Below are positions 1 through 6,858 of a stretch of DNA of 6,858 nt, piece after piece. Source of the stretch: Planctomycetaceae bacterium. Lineage in GTDB: Bacteria; Planctomycetota; Planctomycetia; Isosphaerales; Isosphaeraceae. The notes under the pieces are model-generated. The model saw only the letters and a program-made list of their open reading frames with translations, was not told the DNA's origin and did no database searches. The translations under genes were made by a program, and so were the position numbers. The stretch's first letter is position 1, and every line of letters starts with the position of its first letter. The stretch is from the NCBI GenBank assembly GCA_019232645.1, contig JAFANO010000470.1, positions 1 to 6,858 on the forward strand. Direction: 5' to 3'.

Positions 1-690
1 CGCCAGCGCCTCGTCGAGGCTGAAGTGCCCCGGGTGCGGCTCGTACCGCAGCGCGTCCAGGATCAGCGTGTCCAGGCCCTCCAGCAGCGGCCAGCTCGCC
101 TCGGGGATCCGGTTGACGTCGGTGCAATACGCCAGGTCGCCCACGCGGAAGCCTAGCACCTTGAACCGGCCATGGTCCAGGCGGATCGGCAGGATCCGCT
201 CGCCGATCACCTCGAAAGCGGCCCCCGGGCCGATCCGCTCGAAGTGGACCTTGGGCAGATACCCGGCCGGGAGCTTCGCCGTCCGTTCATCGAACGCGAA
301 CGCGAAGACGCGACGGATGTGTTCCTCGACCTCGGCCTCGCAATAGATCGGGATCGACCCCCCCACGTACTTGGGGAAGATCCGGGCGTCGTCGAGCCCG
401 AACAGGTGGTCGACGTGGTAATGGGTGTAGGCGATCGCATGCACCTGTCGGACACGCTCGCGGAGCAGTTGCAGCCGCATCTCCGGGGTCGTGTCGATCA
501 GCAAGTTGCCACCCGGCAGGTGCAGCAAGACGCTCGGCCGGGTCCGCTGGTTCCTCGGGTCGGCCGACGTGCAGACCGCGCAGTCGCAGCCGATGACGGG
601 GACCCCGTTCGAGGTGCCGCTGCCGAGGAACACCAGTCGCCGAGAGGCCGTCGCCGTGAGCTTTATCAAGTCCCCACGCCTCCGGATCAT
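1..690 (-). CDS. PhnP-like MBL-fold metallo-hydrolase (3' end cut by window edge)
   Basis: This is a metallo-beta-lactamase-fold hydrolase resembling PhnP, the phosphoribosyl 1,2-cyclic phosphodiesterase; the true substrate is unknown. The frame is open for 230 codons from ATG at 690-688 to the window edge. Visible motifs: FLGSGTSNGVP near residues 21-31; CxCxxC (C35, C37, C40), matching the structural zinc cysteines of E. coli PhnP; the metal motif THYHVDH with H90, H92, D94, H95; H173 in LDHGRF; D191 in YCTDVN; and H219/H222 in HPGHFS. All core metal ligands up to this point are present. By comparison with PhnP (about 250 residues), roughly 35-40 residues are missing, including the usual final THISH-like segment. 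The start is uncertain: an in-frame TTG at 669-667 lies 9 bases after GGAGG, a better ribosome site than the ATG has. No phosphonate (phn) genes are visible, so a role in C-P lyase metabolism is not supported. It is probably a cytosolic housekeeping hydrolase, divergently transcribed from secA. Confidence 0.
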   Translation of the reverse strand, partial: MIRRRGDLIKLTATASRRLVFLGSGTSNGVPVIGCDCAVCTSADPRNQRTRPSVLLHLPGGNLLIDTTPEMRLQLLRERVRQVHAIAYTHYHVDHLFGLDDARIFPKYVGGSIPIYCEAEVEEHIRRVFAFAFDERTAKLPAGYLPKVHFERIGPGAAFEVIGERILPIRLDHGRFKVLGFRVGDLAYCTDVNRIPEASWPLLEGLDTLILDALRYEPHPGHFSLDEALA

Positions 691-736
691 CCCTAACAAA
701 GCTGCCGAGCCCCGTGTCCGGCCCGCCTGAGCCCCC

Positions 737-765
737 ATTGTACGATCCCGAGGCGACGGTTGCGA
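737..765 (-). promoter_or_regulatory. Candidate promoter for the MBL hydrolase
   Basis: On the minus strand TACAAT (742-737) matches the sigma-70 -10 consensus at five of six positions. Seventeen bases upstream is TCGCAA (765-760), a weak -35 with three matches. Transcription would begin near 730, about 40 bases before the ATG or 60 before the alternative TTG. This is consensus matching only; promoters of this group are poorly defined. Confidence 0.3.
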
Positions 766-1048
766 TCTCAGAACATCCGGGATCATGGGGGTTCCATCGA
801 TTCCAGGTGCTCGTCGCGCGTGCCTCCATCAGGGCGGCCCCCGTGCGCGCCCGGCCGGCGATGTGCCGGGTCGTCCCGCGAGCGAACCCTCCGGCCGGGG
901 ACGACGTAAACGGTCTGGATACCGCCATGAGGGCCGCGCGGATTCCCGGCGAATTCTCCCGCCGGGGTCGTCCTCATAGGAATGACAGGCAGCGCTCCGG
1001 ACGGCCGGCGCGGGCCGGAAGTGCCAGCGACCCGCGCCCCCACTCGCC

Positions 1049-1090
1049 TTGACGGACCACGAGCGTCTGATGTAAGCTAGGCCCTACAAT
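1049..1090 (+). promoter_or_regulatory. Candidate secA promoter elements
   Basis: Two partial sigma-70-like solutions overlap here. TTGACG (1049-1054) is a good -35 but is followed, after 18 bases, only by TAAGCT (1073-1078). TACAAT (1085-1090) is a good -10 (five of six) but has no recognisable -35 at normal spacing. A start driven by TACAAT would give a leader of about 50 bases. Neither pair is complete, so the exact promoter is undecided. Confidence 0.3.
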
Positions 1091-1144
1091 CGACTTAATG
1101 CTCAACCCTGAAGCTCGAAACCTGGGTATGGGGCGAATCCGGCA

Positions 1145-4768
<3,624 letters not shown>

Positions 4769-5114
4769 TCCCCGGGCCGGCCGTCGCCGGCCCGTCCTCA
4801 AGCGAGATCCGGCGCGCAAGTCCTTTCCTTTGAAAGGATGACGTGCCGGAGGTCTCGCCCCACTGGCGCCCCTCCGCGACGGGCTCGCCCCTCCCCTCCT
4901 CCCGCGAACGCCCGGCCGGAGTCGTGCAAGGCATGACGCTTGCATCAAGACGGGTCGCCAACTTGAGCGAAAAAGGAAAATGGTGGGCCCTCTCCCCACG
5001 ACCCGATCCTCCCGTGACGGGTCCGGGATGGGGGTGCATAAGGATCCCGCGGGTCCTCGTGTGCTGTGCGAGCGTCACGCCGAGCACGAACCCGGCTCGC
5101 GGCGCCCCCGACTC
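4769..5114. other. Non-coding region downstream of secA
   Basis: No convincing gene lies here. It holds the hairpin after secA (separate entry) and a second, AT-containing hairpin with TCCTTTC (4821-4827), loop CTTT and GAAAGGA (4832-4838), followed by no T-run. A third imperfect stem lies at 5001-5035 (ACCC, ATCC, CCCG, loop TGA, CGGG, GGAT, GGGT, with small bulges). The rest is GC-rich sequence without codon-like structure. Confidence 0.5.
4773..4794 (+). terminator. GC-rich hairpin just after secA, possible terminator
   Basis: A perfect 9-base-pair stem (CGGGCCGGC, loop CGTC, GCCGGCCCG) begins five bases after the secA stop codon. It is followed by TCCTCAAG, not a T-run, so it is not a canonical intrinsic terminator. 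It may act in mRNA 3'-end protection or with Rho. The stem is seen directly; the termination role is inferred. Confidence 0.45.
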
Positions 5115-5371
5115 ATACGCATTCCGGATATTTTGTGCACTTTGTCCGGATCTCACATTTGAGATTTCAAATTTGAGATTTCCATAGGAGTTACACAGTT
5201 GTACAGTAATCGTACAGTAGGTGGACGGAAAACGGCTTACCACGCAAACGCTATCTGACCTAAGTTCCGGTCCATCTCGCCCATTATTCTGTACGTTAGT
5301 CAACCAACTGCGTAACTCCTATTCCAATTTCAAATCAGCAGATCGGTGCACAAAATCCCTGGGACCCGTAT
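5115..5371. repeat. AT-rich nested inverted-repeat element (MITE-like or structured RNA)
   Basis: Two pairs of inverted repeats are nested in a stretch with markedly lower GC (about 42% over 5141-5340 by my count). Outer pair: 5115-5140 and 5346-5371, 20 of 26 positions complementary, with a perfect 11-base core ATTTTGTGCAC / GTGCACAAAAT (5130-5140 and 5346-5356). Inner pair: 5172-5217 and 5289-5334, 33 of 46 complementary, with a core of 17 out of 18 (ATAGGAGTTACACAGTTG, 5184-5201, against 5305-5322) and an inner CGTACAG / CTGTACG. The centre, 5218-5288, is unpaired. There is no transposase and no protein-like frame. No clear target-site duplication flanks it. It could be a non-autonomous mobile element, an extragenic palindromic element, or a gene for a highly folded RNA. 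The structure is seen directly; the identity is inferred. Confidence 0.6.
5157..5182 (+). repeat. Tandem 14-base direct repeat in the left arm of the element
   Basis: ATTTGAGATTTC occurs at 5157-5168 and again at 5171-5182, a 14-base period (the unit ends in AA, then in CA). The right arm has only one degenerate counterpart (TTTGAAATT on the opposite strand, 5326-5334). The extra copy accounts for most of the 20-base difference between the left (31) and right (11) spacers that separate the inner and outer inverted repeats. Confidence 0.7.
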
Positions 5372-5437
5372 CAAGGGGACGGTCACCGCGGCCACGGTCC
5401 TGCGGCAATCAAGGTCGTTCTCCGAAGGGCCATGGAA

Positions 5438-5501
5438 CGCCAGGCCCACATCTTCGTGGGCCTGGCGCGACCCCACCGGGCCTTCCCGCGAGGAGGTGGG
5501 G
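5438..5501 (+). promoter_or_regulatory. Two consecutive stem-loops upstream of waaA
   Basis: The first is a perfect 12-base-pair stem: CGCCAGGCCCAC (5438-5449), loop ATCTTC, GTGGGCCTGGCG (5456-5467). Three bases later a second one starts: CCCCAC (5471-5476) pairs with GTGGGG (5496-5501) and encloses a small CGGG-CCTT-CCCG stem (5477-5488). Neither is followed by a T-run. They lie 65-130 bases before the waaA start and could be a leader structure, a factor-dependent terminator or a dispersed palindromic repeat. The pairing is direct; the function is not known. Confidence 0.5.
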
Positions 5502-5549
5502 CCGGCCCTTCGAGGTCCCCGGCACAACGGGTCGAACGGATCCGCACTA

Positions 5550-5563
5550 GGGAAAGGATTCCC
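5550..5563 (+). promoter_or_regulatory. waaA ribosome binding site within a small hairpin
   Basis: AAGGA (5554-5558) lies 8 bases before ATG 5567, ideal Shine-Dalgarno spacing, and fixes the waaA start. The AGGA forms exactly the four-base loop between GGGAA (5550-5554) and TTCCC (5559-5563), a perfect five-pair stem. Confidence 0.65.
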
Positions 5564-5566
5564 CTG

Positions 5567-6858
5567 ATGCCTTTCGTGCTCAACCTGATCTATCTGGTCC
5601 TCCTGCTGGGCTGTGCTCCCGCACTGATCTACCGGACGTTGAGGACGGGCAAGTATCGCGAGGGGTGGTCCGCGAAGCTGCTGGGGCAGGCCCCGCTGCG
5701 GATCGGGGACCGCCCGTGCGTCTGGTTCCACGCGGTGAGCGTGGGCGAGGTCCTGCTGCTCCGGCCGATCGTGCGCGAGCTGGGGCGGCGCCGGCCGGGG
5801 TGGGAGATCGTCCTCTCGACGACGACCACCACCGGGCTGAACGTGGCCCGGAGGACGTTCCCCGACCTGGTCACGTTCTTTGCACCGCTCGACTTTAGCT
5901 GGGCCGCGCGCAGCGCCGTCGCCCGGGTCCGGCCGACGGTGCTGGCCCTGGTCGAGCTGGAGCTCTGGCCCAACCTGGTCTGGGCGGCCAAGCGTTCGGG
6001 CGCCCGGGTGGCGATCATCAACGGCCGCTTGAGCCGGCGGAGTCACCGCGGCTATCGCCGGCTCCGGGGGCCGCTCGGCCCGACCCTCCGTCGGCTCGAC
6101 GCGGTGGCCGCGCAGACCGAGGAGTATGCCGCCCGGTTCATCGACCTCGGCGTGCCGAGCCAGCGGGTCCGGGTGACGGGCTCGATCAAGTACGACGGCC
6201 TGGAGAGCAACCGGGACAACCCGCAGACGCTGGCCCTGCGCAGGGAGCTGGGACTCTCGCCCGCGGACCTGATGTTCGTCGCCGGGAGCACGATGGACGG
6301 GGAGGAAGCGGCCGCCCTGGCGGCCTACCGGGCCGCCCGCCGGAGGCACCCGAGGCTCCGGCTGATCATCGTCCCCCGGCACGCCGAGCGGTTCGACGAG
6401 GTCGTCGCCTGGCTCCGGGGGGAGGGCGAGTGGGTCGTGCGTCGGAGCGCGGGTGAGATCCCTCGGGGCGGGTCCGAGCCGCCGCCCGTCATCGTCGTCG
6501 ACACGATCGGCGAGCTGGGGGCGATCTGGGGACTGGCCGACGTGGCGTTCGTCGGGGGGAGCTTGCGCCCCGGCCGGGGCGGCCAGAACATGATGGAGCC
6601 GGCCGCCTTCGGCGCCGCCGTCCTGTTCGGCCCGCACACGTCCAACTTCCGGGAGACCGTCGAGCAGCTCCTGGCGCGCGGCGGCGCGCGGCAGGTCGCC
6701 GACGCCTCGGACCTGGCCCGCGCCGTGATCGAGGACCTCGACGACCCCGAGGCCGCCGCGGCGCGCGGGGCCGCCGGCCGATCCTACGTCCTGGCGCAGC
6801 ACGGCGCCGCCGACCGGACGCTCGCCGAGCTCGATCGCCTGGTCGAGGCGGCCCCCCC
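5567..6858 (+). CDS. waaA: 3-deoxy-D-manno-octulosonic acid (Kdo) transferase, 3' end cut by window edge
   Basis: WaaA (KdtA) transfers Kdo from CMP-Kdo to the lipid A precursor at the cytoplasmic face of the inner membrane, the first step of the LPS inner core. The frame is open for 430 codons to the window edge. E. coli WaaA has about 425 residues, so only a few residues and the stop are probably missing. Residues 3-21 are a hydrophobic N-terminal anchor. The acceptor domain shows SVGE (58-61; E61 corresponds to the proposed catalytic Glu), the ELWPN motif (132-136) and INGRLS (151-156). The GT-B donor domain has TGSIKYDG, GSTMDGEE (E. coli has ASTHEGEE, so the usual His is Met), IVPRHAERF, GELGAIWGLADVAFVGGSL, GGQNMMEPAAFG and GPHTSNF, which form the CMP-Kdo site. 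The start is supported by an AAGGA Shine-Dalgarno 8 bases upstream. Whether it adds one or more Kdo residues cannot be told from sequence. It lies 800 bases from secA and probably has its own promoter. Confidence 0.96.
   Translation, partial: MPFVLNLIYLVLLLGCAPALIYRTLRTGKYREGWSAKLLGQAPLRIGDRPCVWFHAVSVGEVLLLRPIVRELGRRRPGWEIVLSTTTTTGLNVARRTFPDLVTFFAPLDFSWAARSAVARVRPTVLALVELELWPNLVWAAKRSGARVAIINGRLSRRSHRGYRRLRGPLGPTLRRLDAVAAQTEEYAARFIDLGVPSQRVRVTGSIKYDGLESNRDNPQTLALRRELGLSPADLMFVAGSTMDGEEAAALAAYRAARRRHPRLRLIIVPRHAERFDEVVAWLRGEGEWVVRRSAGEIPRGGSEPPPVIVVDTIGELGAIWGLADVAFVGGSLRPGRGGQNMMEPAAFGAAVLFGPHTSNFRETVEQLLARGGARQVADASDLARAVIEDLDDPEAAAARGAAGRSYVLAQHGAADRTLAELDRLVEAAP

Larger units (their letters stand above)
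691..1144. other. Divergent intergenic region between the hydrolase and secA
   Basis: These 454 bases separate two divergently oriented genes and must contain the promoters of both. No open frame here has convincing protein character; the frames present are Arg/Pro/Gly-rich by-products of high GC. I see no tRNA, no long inverted repeat, no recognisable riboswitch, and no SecM-like regulatory reading frame ahead of secA. The last 100 bases before secA are less GC-rich than the rest, which fits a promoter and leader. Confidence 0.6.

Noticed and set aside
172..928. Open frames on both strands overlapping the MBL hydrolase (172-696 plus, 287-928 minus)
   Set aside because: They are other frames of the hydrolase, whose own frame carries the HxHxDH and other ligand motifs in correct order.
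1049..1144. SecM-like arrest peptide or riboswitch controlling secA
   Set aside because: No small open frame with an export signal and arrest motif, and no recognisable aptamer fold, is visible upstream of secA.
5184..5322. Integron attC site
   Set aside because: The arms have GTT-type sequence on the left and AAC-type on the right, opposite to the RYYYAAC...GTTRRRY order of attC, and no integrase or cassette gene is present.
5567..5620. Lipoprotein signal in WaaA (LLGC at residues 13-16)
   Set aside because: There is no positively charged N-terminal region, and the segment matches the usual hydrophobic membrane anchor of WaaA.
5330..6802. A 490-codon minus-strand open frame opposite waaA
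   Set aside because: It is antisense to a clear Kdo transferase, extends into the AT-rich element, and has Pro/Arg/Gly-rich composition without motifs.

Overview
The window looks like chromosomal DNA from a high-GC Gram-negative bacterium, most likely a planctomycete (an Isosphaeraceae-like lineage is my guess). This is inferred from strong G/C third-position bias, an unusually long SecA (1207 residues), weak or absent Shine-Dalgarno sequence before secA, and a Kdo transferase, which implies an outer membrane with lipid A. No rRNA or diagnostic marker is present, so the placement is not proven.

Layout: (1) 1-690, minus strand: the N-terminal ~85% of a PhnP-like metallo-beta-lactamase-fold hydrolase that runs off the left edge. 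(2) 691-1144: a divergent intergenic region with only weak promoter candidates. (3) 1145-4768, plus strand: complete secA, the ATPase motor of the Sec export pathway. Its C-terminal half carries about 240-250 extra residues made of diverged copies of one helical module. (4) 4769-5566: an 800-base region without a gene. It starts with a GC-rich hairpin after secA. In the middle is an AT-rich island (about 42% GC against roughly 70% around it) organised as two nested, imperfect inverted-repeat pairs, and before waaA there are two strong hairpins. (5) 5567-6858, plus strand: waaA (kdtA), the Kdo transferase, complete at its N-terminus and cut by the right edge close to its natural end.

The genes do not form an obvious operon. 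secA and waaA point the same way but are separated by 800 structured bases, and the hydrolase diverges from secA. SecA and WaaA both serve the cell envelope (protein export and lipid A-core synthesis), but no closer functional link can be read from the sequence. The two observations most worth following up are the multiplied module inside SecA and the nested inverted-repeat element between secA and waaA.
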